From: CALMKX01 sp036274895
Lineage (GTDB): Bacteria; Acidobacteriota; Thermoanaerobaculia; Multivoradales; SZUA-115
Length of the DNA: 64,000 nt
Assembly: GCA_036274895.1 (NCBI GenBank)
Contig: DASUEU010000082.1
Span: 25,465 to 89,464 of the forward strand
Reading direction: 5' to 3'
This document shows, piece by piece, positions 8,276 to 18,615 of the stretch; the first letter of the stretch is position 1; the number at the start of each line of letters is the position of its first letter. A program made the translations under genes and the position numbers. The notes beneath the pieces were generated by a model that worked only from the letters and a program-made list of their open reading frames with translations, had not been told where the DNA came from and did not search any database.

Positions 8276-9391
8276 TTATAGAGGCAAACCGAAAAGCTTC
8301 CCCGGCGAGGCCAGAAAGGCCGCGAGCTCAGCGCGGATTTCCTCCTCCGCAATGCCCTCGACCATCCGTCCCTGGCCCAGTCGTTCGGCCAGGACCCAGG
8401 TCAGGCCCGACTCCTTGGCCTTCTTGTCCCGCGCCATCAGGGTGAGCAGCTCGTCAACCTCGAAGGCCGGCAGGGGCGGCAGGCCGAGGCGGGCGATCAG
8501 CGCAGCGAGCCGCCGAGCCGCCCCCTGGTCGAGCCCGCGAGCGAGCGAGAGTCGCAGGGCGAACAGCATGCCCCAGGCCACGGCCTCGCCATGCCGCAGC
8601 CCGAGGTAGCCGGCCGCGGTCTCGAGAGCGTGGCCCAAGGTGTGGCCGAAGTTGAGCAGCCGGCGCTGGTCCTGCTCCGTGGGGTCGAGCTCGACCACCG
8701 CGATCTTGGCCCGAGCCGCTGCCGCCACCACCGGCCCGAGCTGCTCCGGGTCACGGGCCAGGAGCGACGACAGGTGCTCTTCGACCGCCGCGAACAGTGC
8801 CGGATCGAGGAGGAAGCCCATCTTGACCACCTCGGCCAGACCGGAGCGGACCTCCTCCGGCGGCAGGGTCGCCAGGACGCTCGTGTCCGCCACCACGTAG
8901 CGAGGGTGGTGGAAGGCGCCCACCAGGTTCTTCGCCGCCGGCAGATCGACGCCGGTCTTGCCGCCGATGGCGGCGTCCACCTGGGCCAACAGGGTGGTCG
9001 GCACCTGCGCCACTTCGATGCCGCGGGTGAAGCAGGCGGCGACGAAGCCCCCGACGTCGCAGGCACTGCCGCCACCGAAGGCGATCAGCCGGCTGTCGCG
9101 CTTGCCGCCGGCCAGGGCCATCCTCTGCCACAGCTCACCGGCCGTGGCCAGGGTCTTTGCCGCCTCCCCCTCGGCGATTTCGAGGACCTCGGCGCGCCGG
9201 GCCCCGGCCAGCGCGGCCTCGAGCCGGGAACCGTGGAGGCCCCAGACCCGGGGCGTGGTGACGACGAAGACGAGGCGGCCCTCGAGCCAGGCGGTCAAGG
9301 CCGGAGCCGCTGCCTGCAGGGCACCGAACCCGGCCCAGAGGCTGGTCTCGCCGCCGGGATGGGCGAGGGTGAGCCGTTCCACGCGGCTCAA
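8276..9391 (-). CDS. aroB: 3-dehydroquinate synthase
   Basis: AroB is the NAD- and metal-dependent second enzyme of the shikimate pathway, cyclising DAHP to 3-dehydroquinate. Visible family blocks are IAFGGGSACDVGGFVAA (NAD binding), PTTLLAQVDAAIGGKTGVDL, RSGLAEVVKMG, LLNFGHTLGHALE and the metal-ligand LRHGEAVAWGM. A TTG at 9391 was chosen: it has GGGGAGG 9 nt upstream and gives a 371-aa protein that ends close to aspS instead of running 60 bp inside it. Another shikimate gene, aroC, lies 5 kb away on the other strand, so the pathway is scattered. It shares a minus-strand run with aspS and the HD-GYP gene. Confidence 0.94.
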   Translation of the reverse strand: MSRVERLTLAHPGGETSLWAGFGALQAAAPALTAWLEGRLVFVVTTPRVWGLHGSRLEAALAGARRAEVLEIAEGEAAKTLATAGELWQRMALAGGKRDSRLIAFGGGSACDVGGFVAACFTRGIEVAQVPTTLLAQVDAAIGGKTGVDLPAAKNLVGAFHHPRYVVADTSVLATLPPEEVRSGLAEVVKMGFLLDPALFAAVEEHLSSLLARDPEQLGPVVAAAARAKIAVVELDPTEQDQRRLLNFGHTLGHALETAAGYLGLRHGEAVAWGMLFALRLSLARGLDQGAARRLAALIARLGLPPLPAFEVDELLTLMARDKKAKESGLTWVLAERLGQGRMVEGIAEEEIRAELAAFLASPGKLFGLPL

Positions 9392-9407
9392 GGGCCGCCG
9401 CCTCCCC

Positions 9408-11194
<1,787 letters not shown>

Positions 11195-11198
<4 letters not shown>

Positions 11199-11737
11199 CG
11201 GGTCACGATCTCCGTGCCGTCACCCAGGACCTCGCGATAGCGCTCCTTGAGCGCGATGTAGCGGTCTCGGATCTCGGCGATGTTGCGCCGCTCTTCGTCC
11301 GTCAGCGGCCGGACCACCTTGGCCGGCACGCCCATCACCAGGTGCCCGGCGGGCACCCTCTTGCCCGGCGGCACCAGTGCGCCGGCTCCCACCTGCGCCT
11401 CGGTCTCCACCACCGCGCCGTCGAGCACCCGGGCGCCGATGCCGATCAGAGCACCGTCCTCGATGGTACAGCCGTGGAGCATGGCGCTGTGACCGACCAC
11501 CACCCCCTTGCCGAGCACCAGGGGATAGAGCTCGTGGGTGACGTGGAGGATGGTGCCGTCCTGGATGTTGCAGCCGTCACCGATGCGGATGGTGTTGACG
11601 TCGCCCCGGGCGGCGGTGTTGAACCAGAAGGAAACGTCGGCTCCCAGCTCGATGTCCCCTGACAGCTCGGCACTGGGGGCCAGGAAGACCCGGGCTCCCA
11701 GCTTCGGTACCTGGCCGAGGTAGGGGTAGAGGGGCAT
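11195..11737 (-). CDS. Gamma-carbonic-anhydrase-like hexapeptide protein
   Basis: This 180-aa left-handed beta-helix protein of the gamma-carbonic anhydrase/YrdA group consists mostly of hexapeptide repeats (for example GDIELGADVSFWFNTAARGD). The three metal-ligand histidines of the family are present in ILHVTHE and VVGHSAMLHGC, so a Zn/Fe site is plausible. A C-terminal helix (DEERRNIAEIRDRYIALKERY) completes the typical fold. Members can hydrate CO2 or be acyl-transferase-like without proven activity, so the reaction is uncertain. It is the first gene of the minus-strand run and overlaps aspS by ATGA. The 84-bp gap before the divergent glycosyltransferase probably contains its promoter. Confidence 0.88.
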
Positions 11738-11821
11738 GGTTCGAATGGCTGAGCCGGAGGGGCTCTGGAGGGGGGGAAATCTAGCACGGGGGAGGGGATA
11801 TGCTCCGGCCTCCTCCTCACC

Positions 11822-12529
11822 ATGAGCGACCCGGCCGCCACCATCGACGTCGTCATCCCGGCCTTGAACGAGGAGGCATCACTACCTCTCGTGCTCGCCG
11901 ACCTGCCTCGTGCCTGCTTGCGCCGGATCGTGGTGGCCGACAACGGCTCTCACGACCGAACCGCCGAGGTGGCGCGGGAGGGCGGCGCCGAGGTGGTGCC
12001 GGCCCCCCGGCCCGGCTACGGCAGCGCCTGCCTGGCGGGCCTGGCCCACCTGCGGGCGACCGGACCGCCCGGGGTGGTGGTATTCGTCGACGCCGACTAC
12101 TCCGACCACCCGGAGGAGCTGCCGATCCTGGTGGCGCCGATCCTCGCCGGCCGCTCCGACCTGGTGATCGGCTCGCGCATCCTCGGGCGGCGGGAGCGCG
12201 GTGCCCTGCTGCCCCAGGCCCGGGCCGGGAACCTGGTGGCCTGCTGGTTGATCCGCCTGCTCTACCGCCATCGCTACACCGACCTCGGCCCCTTCCGGGC
12301 CATCCGCTGGACGGCGCTCGAGAGGCTCGGCATGCACGATCCCGACTTCGGTTGGACAGCGGAGATGCAGGTCAAGGCCCTGCGCTGCGGCCTGTCCGTC
12401 GAAGAAGCTCCGGTCTCCTACCGGCGGCGGGTGGGAGTCTCGAAGATCACCGGCACGGTGGCCGGCACCCTGCGCGCCGGCTACAAGATCCTGTGGACCG
12501 TTCTGCGCTACAGCGGAGGTAAAGCATGA
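11822..12529 (+). CDS. Family 2 glycosyltransferase (dolichyl-phosphate-mannose synthase-like)
   Basis: This 235-aa GT-A enzyme starts with DVVIPALNEEASLPLVL (nucleotide-sugar binding). VVADNGSHDRTAEVA follows, then FVDADYSDHPEEL, whose DAD supplies the metal/nucleotide contact. The later DLGPFRAIRWTALERL and MHDPDFGWTAEMQVKAL segments match the acceptor half of polyprenyl-phosphate sugar transferases. There is no C-terminal membrane anchor. It probably transfers a sugar to a lipid-phosphate carrier or another acceptor, but the sugar cannot be read from sequence. It overlaps the following thioesterase by 4 nt (ATGA), so the two are translationally coupled. Confidence 0.9.
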   Translation: MSDPAATIDVVIPALNEEASLPLVLADLPRACLRRIVVADNGSHDRTAEVAREGGAEVVPAPRPGYGSACLAGLAHLRATGPPGVVVFVDADYSDHPEELPILVAPILAGRSDLVIGSRILGRRERGALLPQARAGNLVACWLIRLLYRHRYTDLGPFRAIRWTALERLGMHDPDFGWTAEMQVKALRCGLSVEEAPVSYRRRVGVSKITGTVAGTLRAGYKILWTVLRYSGGKA

Positions 12530-12990
12530 GCGCTGGCCTGGCAGACCATCCTCTGGGCACCGTCGAAGTCGAGCTCGAGGTGCGCTACGCCGAGACCGAC
12601 CAGATGGGCCTGGTGCACCATTCCAACTACCTCGTGTGGTTCGAGGTGGCGCGCACTCGCCTGTGCGCCGGCACGGGTATTCCCTACGCCGAGGTCGAGG
12701 CCAGCGGCTATCTGCTGGTGGTCACCGGCGCTCAGCTGTCCTATCGGCGTGGCGCCCGCTACGGCGACACCGTGCGGGTGCTCTGCCGGCTCGAGAAGTT
12801 GGCCAGCCGCAGCCTCTCCTTCGGTTACGAGGTGCGGCGTGGTCGCGAGCTGCTGACCACCGGCCGGACCGACCACGTCTGGGTGGAAGCGGCGACCGGG
12901 CGCCCCTGCCGGGCCCCCGAGAATCTCCGCGCGGGCTTCGAGAGGATGCGCTCCCCTGACGACCTTGACGACACGGCGTCTTTCCAGTAG
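12526..12990 (+). CDS. YbgC/4HBT-type acyl-CoA thioesterase
   Basis: This 154-aa hotdog-fold protein carries the YbgC-like active-site motif RYAETDQMGLVHHSNYLVWF, with the catalytic-type Asp followed by H-N-Y, and FEVARTRLC on the long helix. The family hydrolyses acyl-CoA (often short- or aromatic-acyl) in the cytosol. The second half (VTGAQLSYRRGARYGDTVRV) supplies the beta sheet. A C-terminal tail beyond residue 135 is not part of the fold. The gene sits in an operon-like run behind a glycosyltransferase. The next gene, a toxin-antitoxin antitoxin, starts 12 bp later, so the transcript may read into it. The substrate is unknown. Confidence 0.88.
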   Translation: MSAGLADHPLGTVEVELEVRYAETDQMGLVHHSNYLVWFEVARTRLCAGTGIPYAEVEASGYLLVVTGAQLSYRRGARYGDTVRVLCRLEKLASRSLSFGYEVRRGRELLTTGRTDHVWVEAATGRPCRAPENLRAGFERMRSPDDLDDTASFQ

Positions 12991-13002
12991 CTTGCCTGCA
13001 TC

Positions 13003-13665
13003 ATGAAGAAAGCTCGCTCAGCTCGGATTCAGCCTGTGGCCGAGGAGCGGAATCTGCCCTACGAAGTCGGCCCCTCGAAGGCTCCCCCCACGATCGGCGA
13101 GGAGGTTGCCGTGTACGGCTCGCCGGCAACCTCCCGCGAGCCCGGCTCGGCCTTCGAATGGCGGTTGGTCGAGGCGGTGCTCGCCAAGGTCACCGATCTC
13201 GCGCGCCGCTATTCGGCGGGCGGCAGGTCGCTCTCCGAGCTCGGCTCCCCCGAGGAGCTGGCGGCCCGGATGGTCGACACCCTCCCCTCCCCTTCGCCGT
13301 GGAACGATCAGATTGGTCCGTTTTACTCCGCCCAGCAGATCGGCCGGGTGCTCGGCGGTATCTCGCGCCAGGCCGTGGCCGAGCGGCGTGCTCGTCGCAC
13401 CCTCCTCGCTCTGCGCACCGCTGACGGCGTCCTGGTCTATCCCACCTTCCAGTTCGACGAGCACCACCGGGTCCTGCCAGGGCTCGCCGAGGTGCTGCAG
13501 ACCCTCGCAGCCTCGGGTGTCGACGACTGGACCCTCGCCGGCTGGCTTTGCTCTCCCCTCAGTTCCCTCGACCGCCGCACGCCGGTCGAATGGCTGCGCC
13601 GGGGTGAGGACCCCACCCGCCTCGTGGCCGTGGCGCGCGACGCCGGCCGGCGCTTCGCCCAGTGA
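13003..13665 (+). CDS. Xre/MbcA/ParS-type antitoxin of a RES-Xre pair
   Basis: This 220-aa protein is the likely antitoxin of the RES toxin that follows. The middle part FYSAQQIGRVLGGISRQAVAERRARRTLLAL looks like a helix-turn-helix DNA-binding unit that would autoregulate the operon. The C-terminus SLDRRTPVEWLRRGEDPTRLVAVARDAG matches the MbcA/ParS toxin-binding domain (formerly DUF2384): a 'dgR-P-ieWL' turn, a Gly-Glu, and a final helix. The ATG at 13003 follows the thioesterase by 12 bp, and its stop overlaps the toxin ATG by 4 nt. It is longer than the ~110-150 aa of well-studied family members, with ~80 extra N-terminal residues. Family is confident; partner role is inferred from the adjacent RES gene. 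Confidence 0.88.
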   Translation: MKKARSARIQPVAEERNLPYEVGPSKAPPTIGEEVAVYGSPATSREPGSAFEWRLVEAVLAKVTDLARRYSAGGRSLSELGSPEELAARMVDTLPSPSPWNDQIGPFYSAQQIGRVLGGISRQAVAERRARRTLLALRTADGVLVYPTFQFDEHHRVLPGLAEVLQTLAASGVDDWTLAGWLCSPLSSLDRRTPVEWLRRGEDPTRLVAVARDAGRRFAQ

Positions 13666-14318
13666 GCCCGAGCCGCACCTCCCCTTCCCTCCCGGCCCCA
13701 CCGTCGGGGCCGGGGGCCCTGTCCGGGTTTCCGCGCGTCACCCTCGGGCCGGAGGCGACCCTCTATCGCGTGGCCCGGCGGGGTTATGGTCCCTGGTGGT
13801 TCGGCAACACGGGGGCGGGCCGCTTCGACCTGCCCGCTCCCGAAGGCACCTGCTATCTGGCCGCCGATCCCCTCGCCGCCCTGCTCGAGATCCTCGGACC
13901 GGACCGGTTGGGCGGAGCGGTGGCCGATGCCTTGTTCGCCACCCGCGTGCTCCACGAGCTCCGGCTGCCGGCGGCCCGCTCTCTCGCCGACCTGATCTCG
14001 CGCCGGACCGCCGGGTGGGGCCTCACCCACGAGATCCACACCCTGGTGCCCTACGAGCTGCCACGAGCCTGGGCTGGAGCCTTGCGCGCCGTGGGTGCGG
14101 AGGGCGTGCGCTACTTCCTGCGCCACGACCCCGGCGCCGAAGTCGGCTATGCGCTCTTCGAAGCGCAAGGCGAGCGGACGGACTGGCCTCTCGGCCGCGA
14201 GCTGGTCATCGATCGCGCCCTGCTCGATCGCCTCGAACGGGAGACCGGCATCCGCACCCTGCCGGTTCCCAGCAGCCGCGAGCTGACCTTCGCCTCCTTC
14301 GGGTCCGAGACGGCCTGA
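13662..14318 (+). CDS. RES-domain toxin (NAD-degrading type)
   Basis: This 218-aa RES-fold protein is the toxin of a type II RES/Xre module. Members of this family degrade NAD+ (MbcT is an NAD phosphorylase). The conserved residues fall in LYRVARRGYGPWWFGNTGAG, followed by RFDLPAPEGTCYLAADPLAALLE. R54, Y65 and E76 sit at 11-residue spacings, matching the conserved Arg-Tyr-Glu set reported for MbcT-like toxins. All three are intact, so it is probably active. The first ~30 residues are Ser/Pro-rich and likely disordered. It overlaps the upstream antitoxin by 4 nt and is followed 13 bp later by aroC, an unusual housekeeping neighbour. The exact reaction is inferred from the family. Confidence 0.88.
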   Translation: MSPSRTSPSLPAPPSGPGALSGFPRVTLGPEATLYRVARRGYGPWWFGNTGAGRFDLPAPEGTCYLAADPLAALLEILGPDRLGGAVADALFATRVLHELRLPAARSLADLISRRTAGWGLTHEIHTLVPYELPRAWAGALRAVGAEGVRYFLRHDPGAEVGYALFEAQGERTDWPLGRELVIDRALLDRLERETGIRTLPVPSSRELTFASFGSETA

Positions 14319-14331
14319 TATCCTCGCGGGC

Positions 14332-15513
14332 GTGTTCGCCCGCCTGCGACTGACCACCGGCGGCGAGAGCCATGGCCCGGGGCTCACCGCCGTCCTCACC
14401 GGCCTGCCCGCCGGTCTCGCCGTCGATCGCGCCCTGCTCGACCGCGAGCTGGCTCGCCGCCAGCACGGCTTCGGCCGGGGGGCACGGATGAAGATCGAGC
14501 AGGATCGGGCCGAGATCCGCGGCGGCGTGCGGGGCGGCGAGACCCTGGGCTCCCCCGTGGTGCTGTGGATCGAGAACCGGGACTACCCCGCCTGGGAGCC
14601 CATCATGAGTCCGGCCGAGGTGGACCCCCGCCGGGCCGAGCAGCGCCGCGTCAAGACCCCTCGCCCCGGCCACGCCGACCTCGCCGGGGCCCTCAAGTAC
14701 CTGCGCCGGGACCCCCGCGACGTCCTCGAGCGCGCCTCCGCGCGCGAGACCGCCGCCAAAGTGGCCGCCGGGGCCTTCGCCAAGATGCTGCTCGCCGAGC
14801 TGGGGGTCGAGATCCGAAGCGGCGTGCGCTTCCTGGGGCCGATCGGCGCCGAGCGGCCGACACCGACTTGGGAAGAGCTCTCGATGGTCGATGACACTTC
14901 TCCGCTGCGGGCGATCGACCGCCACCTCGAAGGGGAGATGGTCGCCCTGGTCGAGCAGGCCAAGAAGGCCGGAGAGACCCTGGGCGGCGCGGTGACGGTG
15001 GTCGCCCACGGGGTGCCCACCGGCCTGGGCTCCCACGTCCACTGGGCCGACAAGCTCGACGGCCGGCTGGCCCAGGCGATGATGTCCGTGCCGGCCGTCA
15101 AGGCGGTCGAGATCGGCGCCGGCATCGCCGCCAGCCAGGGTTTCGGCAGCGAGGCCCACGACGCCATCGAGCGCGATGAGGACGGCAACTGGCGGCGCCC
15201 CACCAACCGCGCCGGGGGCCTCGAAGGGGGCATCACCAACGGCGAGGACGTGGTCGTGACCCTCTACAAGAAGCCGATCGCCACGCTGATCAAGGGCCTG
15301 CCCAGCGTCGACCTGGACACCGGCGACGCGGTGCTCTCGCAGTACGAGCGCTCGGACATCACCGCCCTACCCGCGGCGGGCGTGATCGCCGAGGCCGTGC
15401 TCGCCCTGGTGCTGGCCGACGCCCTGCTCGAGAAGGTCGGAGGCGACTCGCTGGCCGAGGTGAAGGCCCACCTCGAGGCCACCCGCAGCCTCCAGCGGAA
15501 CTGGCCCGGCTAG
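14332..15513 (+). CDS. aroC: Chorismate synthase
   Basis: AroC performs the last common step of aromatic amino-acid synthesis, eliminating phosphate from EPSP using reduced FMN. The 393-aa protein begins with a GTG at 14332 and shows the signatures LTTGGESHGPGLTAVLTG, RRQHGFGRGARM, RPGHADLAGALKY and ASARETAAKVAAGA. RAGGLEGGITNG and SDITALPAAGVIAE form the C-terminal half. Sequence from AVTVVAHGVPTGLGSHVHW onward fits the catalytic core. All histidine and arginine positions of the FMN/phosphate site appear intact. It lies immediately after the toxin gene, with polX following at 18 bp, and it might depend on promoter activity from the TA operon or its own short upstream. Confidence 0.95.
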   Translation: MFARLRLTTGGESHGPGLTAVLTGLPAGLAVDRALLDRELARRQHGFGRGARMKIEQDRAEIRGGVRGGETLGSPVVLWIENRDYPAWEPIMSPAEVDPRRAEQRRVKTPRPGHADLAGALKYLRRDPRDVLERASARETAAKVAAGAFAKMLLAELGVEIRSGVRFLGPIGAERPTPTWEELSMVDDTSPLRAIDRHLEGEMVALVEQAKKAGETLGGAVTVVAHGVPTGLGSHVHWADKLDGRLAQAMMSVPAVKAVEIGAGIAASQGFGSEAHDAIERDEDGNWRRPTNRAGGLEGGITNGEDVVVTLYKKPIATLIKGLPSVDLDTGDAVLSQYERSDITALPAAGVIAEAVLALVLADALLEKVGGDSLAEVKAHLEATRSLQRNWPG

Positions 15514-15531
15514 CGGGTCGACGGAGCCTCC

Positions 15532-17286
15532 ATGGACAACGCCGAGATCGCCCGCCACCTCTCGGACGCCGCAGACCTCCTGGAGATCCAGGGAGAGAAC
15601 CCCTTCCGGATCCGGGCCTATCGCAACGCGGTGCACACGGTCGAGGCGGAGACCATCCCCCTGCGCCGCCGCGTGGCCGAAGGCTTCGACCTCACCCAGC
15701 TCCCCGGCATCGGCAAGGACATGGCCTCCCACATCCGCGAGATGGTCGGCACCGGCCGCCTCCTGGTGCTCGAGCAGTTGGCGCGTGAGATCCCTCTCTC
15801 GCTGCTGGACCTGATGCGCATCCAGGGGGTCGGTCCCAAGAAGGCCAAGCGGCTGTGGCAGGAGCTCGGGGTGACCGACGTGGACGGCCTCGAGGCCGCT
15901 GCCCGGGCCGGCCGCGTAGCCGAGCTCGAGGGCTTCGGGGAGAAGAGCCAGGCGAAGATCCTCGCCGGCATCGCCGAGGCGCGCCAGCACTCCGAGCGGA
16001 TGCGCATCGACCAGGCCGACCGCGTGGTCCAGCCCCTGCTCGAGCACCTCGCCAGGCTCGAGGAGGTGGAACGGCTGGAGGTGGCCGGCAGCTGGCGCCG
16101 GCGCAAGGAGACCATCGGGGATCTCGACCTGCTGGCCATCGCCTCCGATCCCGGGCCGGTGATGGCGGCCTTCACCGGCTATGACGGCGTCGAGCGCATC
16201 GAAGGCGCCGGCTCCACCCGCGGCTCGGTGGTGCTCGGCTCGGGGCTGCACGTCGACCTGCGGGTGGTGCCCCGCGAGAGCTACGGCGCGGCGATGGTCT
16301 ACTTCACCGGCTCGAAGGAGCACAACGTCAAGCTGCGCGGCCGGGCCGTGGACCGGGGCCTGCGGATCAACGAGTACGGCGTCTTCCGCATCCCCCCGGG
16401 GGAAGACACGGAGGACCCGCGCGACGGCGAGAGGGTGGCCGGCGAGGAGGAAGCGGACGTCTACGCCAGCGTGGGGCTGCCATGGATCCCCCCCGAGCTG
16501 CGGGAGGACCGCGGGGAGATCGCCGCCGCCGAGGCCCGCGAGCTACCCGAGCTGATCACTCTCGAAGACCTGCGGGGCGACCTGCAGATGCACTCCACGT
16601 GGTCGGACGGCAAGGCCTCGATCGACGCCATGGTCTCGACCTGCGCGGCCCGGGGCTACGAGTACCTGGCGCTCACGGACCACTCGAAGTCCCTGGCCAT
16701 GACCCGGGGACTCGATGCCAAGCGCCTGCGGGAACAGTGGCGGGAGATCGAGGAGGTCCAGGCGGCCCATCCCGAGATCCGCATCCTGAAGAGCCAGGAG
16801 ATCGACATCCTGGCCGACGGGCGGCTCGATCTCGAGGACGAGATGATCGATCAGCTCGACTGGGTGCTGGTGTCGATCCATTCCCGTTTCGAGCTGCCCG
16901 CCGCGGAGCAGACCGAGCGGATCCTGAAGGCCATCGCCCACCCGCGGGTGCACATCTTCGCCCATCCCACCGGGCGACTGATCAATCAGCGCAAGCCCTA
17001 CGACTTCGACCTCGACGCCGTGCTCGACGCCTGCCTGGAGCACGACGTGGCCGTGGAGCTCAACGCCCACCCGGTGCGCCTGGACTTGAAGGACACGCAG
17101 CTGATGCTGGCGAGGAAGAAGGGCGTGCGGGTAGTGATCTCGACCGACGCCCATTCCACGACCGACCTCGCCCTCATGCCCTACGGCATCGAGCAAGCCC
17201 GCCGGGCCTGGCTGGAGCCGAAGCACGTGCTCAACACGTTGCCGCTGGCGCAGCTGCTCGGGGTGCTGGCCAGAAAACGGGTGTAG
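15532..17286 (+). CDS. polX: DNA polymerase X family with PHP domain
   Basis: PolX is a family X DNA polymerase with a C-terminal PHP 3'-5' exonuclease/phosphodiesterase domain, involved in gap-filling repair. Helix-hairpin-helix parts lie near the N-terminus (LTQLPGIGKDMASHIREM and LLDLMRIQGVGPKKAKRLW). The nucleotidyltransferase palm carries KETIGDLDLLAIA with the metal-binding GDLD. The PHP domain opens at about residue 343 with DLQMHSTWSDG and LALTDHSKSLAMTRGL, followed by VHIFAHPTGRLIN, VAVELNAHPVRLDL and VVISTDAHSTTDL. Length (584 aa) is typical of bacterial PolX. All PHP metal ligands are present, suggesting exonuclease activity is kept. Confidence 0.95.
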   Translation: MDNAEIARHLSDAADLLEIQGENPFRIRAYRNAVHTVEAETIPLRRRVAEGFDLTQLPGIGKDMASHIREMVGTGRLLVLEQLAREIPLSLLDLMRIQGVGPKKAKRLWQELGVTDVDGLEAAARAGRVAELEGFGEKSQAKILAGIAEARQHSERMRIDQADRVVQPLLEHLARLEEVERLEVAGSWRRRKETIGDLDLLAIASDPGPVMAAFTGYDGVERIEGAGSTRGSVVLGSGLHVDLRVVPRESYGAAMVYFTGSKEHNVKLRGRAVDRGLRINEYGVFRIPPGEDTEDPRDGERVAGEEEADVYASVGLPWIPPELREDRGEIAAAEARELPELITLEDLRGDLQMHSTWSDGKASIDAMVSTCAARGYEYLALTDHSKSLAMTRGLDAKRLREQWREIEEVQAAHPEIRILKSQEIDILADGRLDLEDEMIDQLDWVLVSIHSRFELPAAEQTERILKAIAHPRVHIFAHPTGRLINQRKPYDFDLDAVLDACLEHDVAVELNAHPVRLDLKDTQLMLARKKGVRVVISTDAHSTTDLALMPYGIEQARRAWLEPKHVLNTLPLAQLLGVLARKRV

Positions 17287-17290
17287 CGAC

Positions 17291-18496
17291 TCACCACCGG
17301 CCGCTCGCTCCACCACCCGAGGAGCGGCCGCCGCCGTAGCTCGAGGAGCTGCCACCGCTGGAGCTGGAGGAGCTGCCACCGCTGGAGCTGGAGGAGCTCG
17401 AGGAGCTGCTTCCAGACCCGGAGTAGCTCGAAGACCGAGAGGAATCGTCTGCCCAGGAACGGTGACGGTCCTCTCTCTCGAGGGGCCGGGTCTCGTACTC
17501 GAAGGTCCGCTCGTCGTGGCAGAAGGCGCAGTGCTCGACCACACGGACCCGCCCGCCTTGCTGGTAGGTGGCCGCCGTCACCGTGGTCTCCTCACGCCCG
17601 AAGGTCCGGGCGCCACACTTCGCGCAGACCAGATAGGGAGAGAACAACTTTCGCCTCTGCCTCTTGACGCTCAGACCACAGGGCTCGCAGAAGAAGACGA
17701 GATGATTGGTGCTTCCCACTGCCTCTTCCGCCTGCTCCGCTGCCGTCAGGTGCTTGTCGTCGACGCCTTCGTCGAGTAGCTGCATCTCGAGCTTGCAGAC
17801 TGGGCACTTCGGGGGCCGCTTGGGACGGATGATCAGAAGCGCCAGGCCGCCCAGAACGAACGCAAGCCACAGGGCGGACAAAGTGAGCACGGCCGTGGAC
17901 GATAGCCCTCGGCGTGTCGGCGCAAGAGGTTGGGCCACAGCCGCCGGTATCGGGACCGGCGTCGGCTGCGCCTCGGGAAGTGGAGAGGCGCTGCCCAGCC
18001 CCAGGATCCTTTCGGCGCAGGCCCGAGCCCCCTCTACGATCGCCCGCCCCGGCTTTCCAGCCCGGAAGTGCGGCAGCATGACGTGCCGCATCACCTCTTC
18101 GGAGCGCCGCTGCTCGACGCCACCGGCGACCCCGTCGCCCAGCACGATCTCGGCGGCGCGGTCCTCGAGCGCCACGAAGATCAACAGCCCGTTGTCCCAG
18201 CGGCCATCTCCCACCCCCCACCGATTGAACAGGGAAACGGCGAAGTCCCGGGGCTCCCTCGCGCCGACCGTGCCGACCACCACGACGGCCAGCTCCGCGC
18301 CTCGTTCCACCTTGAGGCGATCCCCCAGCTCGTCGAGAGCCCCGAGCTGCGCCGGGTCCAGGAGGTTCACCTGATCGACCACCCAGCTGCCGGTTGGAGG
18401 AGGTGTAACTTCCTCGATCTCTACGGCCGAGAGCGCAGGGACGAGCGAGACGACCACAGTGAGGGCGGCGAGGAGGCGGTAGCACCGTGAAGCCAT
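17291..18496 (-). CDS. TPM-domain membrane protein with Ser/Gly-rich tail
   Basis: This 401-aa protein has a cleavable-type signal (residues 1-25, ending LSAVEIEEV). An extracytoplasmic TPM/YgcG domain follows (VVDQVNLLDPAQLGALDELG, NRWGVGDGRWDNGLLIFVAL), then one membrane span at about 222-245. A cytoplasmic cysteine-rich part comes next, with CPVC, CEPC, CAKC and CAFC pairs that look like zinc ribbons. The last ~50 residues are almost only Ser and Gly with two copies of a GGSSSSSSGG-type block and end GGGASGRW. Ser/Gly-rich tails are frequent on TPM proteins. The start at 18496 follows AGGGG by six bases. Function is unknown; roles in photosystem repair or membrane quality control are known for plant relatives only. 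Confidence 0.85.
   Translation of the reverse strand: MASRCYRLLAALTVVVSLVPALSAVEIEEVTPPPTGSWVVDQVNLLDPAQLGALDELGDRLKVERGAELAVVVVGTVGAREPRDFAVSLFNRWGVGDGRWDNGLLIFVALEDRAAEIVLGDGVAGGVEQRRSEEVMRHVMLPHFRAGKPGRAIVEGARACAERILGLGSASPLPEAQPTPVPIPAAVAQPLAPTRRGLSSTAVLTLSALWLAFVLGGLALLIIRPKRPPKCPVCKLEMQLLDEGVDDKHLTAAEQAEEAVGSTNHLVFFCEPCGLSVKRQRRKLFSPYLVCAKCGARTFGREETTVTAATYQQGGRVRVVEHCAFCHDERTFEYETRPLEREDRHRSWADDSSRSSSYSGSGSSSSSSSSSSGGSSSSSSGGSSSSYGGGRSSGGGASGRW
17338..17412. repeat. Short tandem repeat encoding the Ser/Gly tail
   Basis: The DNA block containing GCTGGAGCTGGAGGAGCTG occurs twice in tandem at a 27-bp period inside the TPM gene, with a partial further copy (GAGGAGCTG...). It produces the repeated Ser-Ser-Ser-Gly-Gly stretch. 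Such in-frame repeats can expand or contract by slippage, so tail length may vary between strains. No function is known. Confidence 0.7.
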
Positions 18497-18615
18497 CGTC
18501 ATCCCCTTTCTCTGGGCTGGATCCCGCTGACAATACGCAACGAGAGAACGATCATTCCGCGCACCACTCCTCACCGCCCCGGCCCCCGGCGCCGGTCTTG
18601 CTAGACTCGGCCGCC

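Noticed and set aside
13106..14353. Frame containing RHPRAGGDP, reminiscent of a REP element
   Set aside because: The bases code for the N-terminal part of the RES toxin in the right frame, and no palindrome is present.
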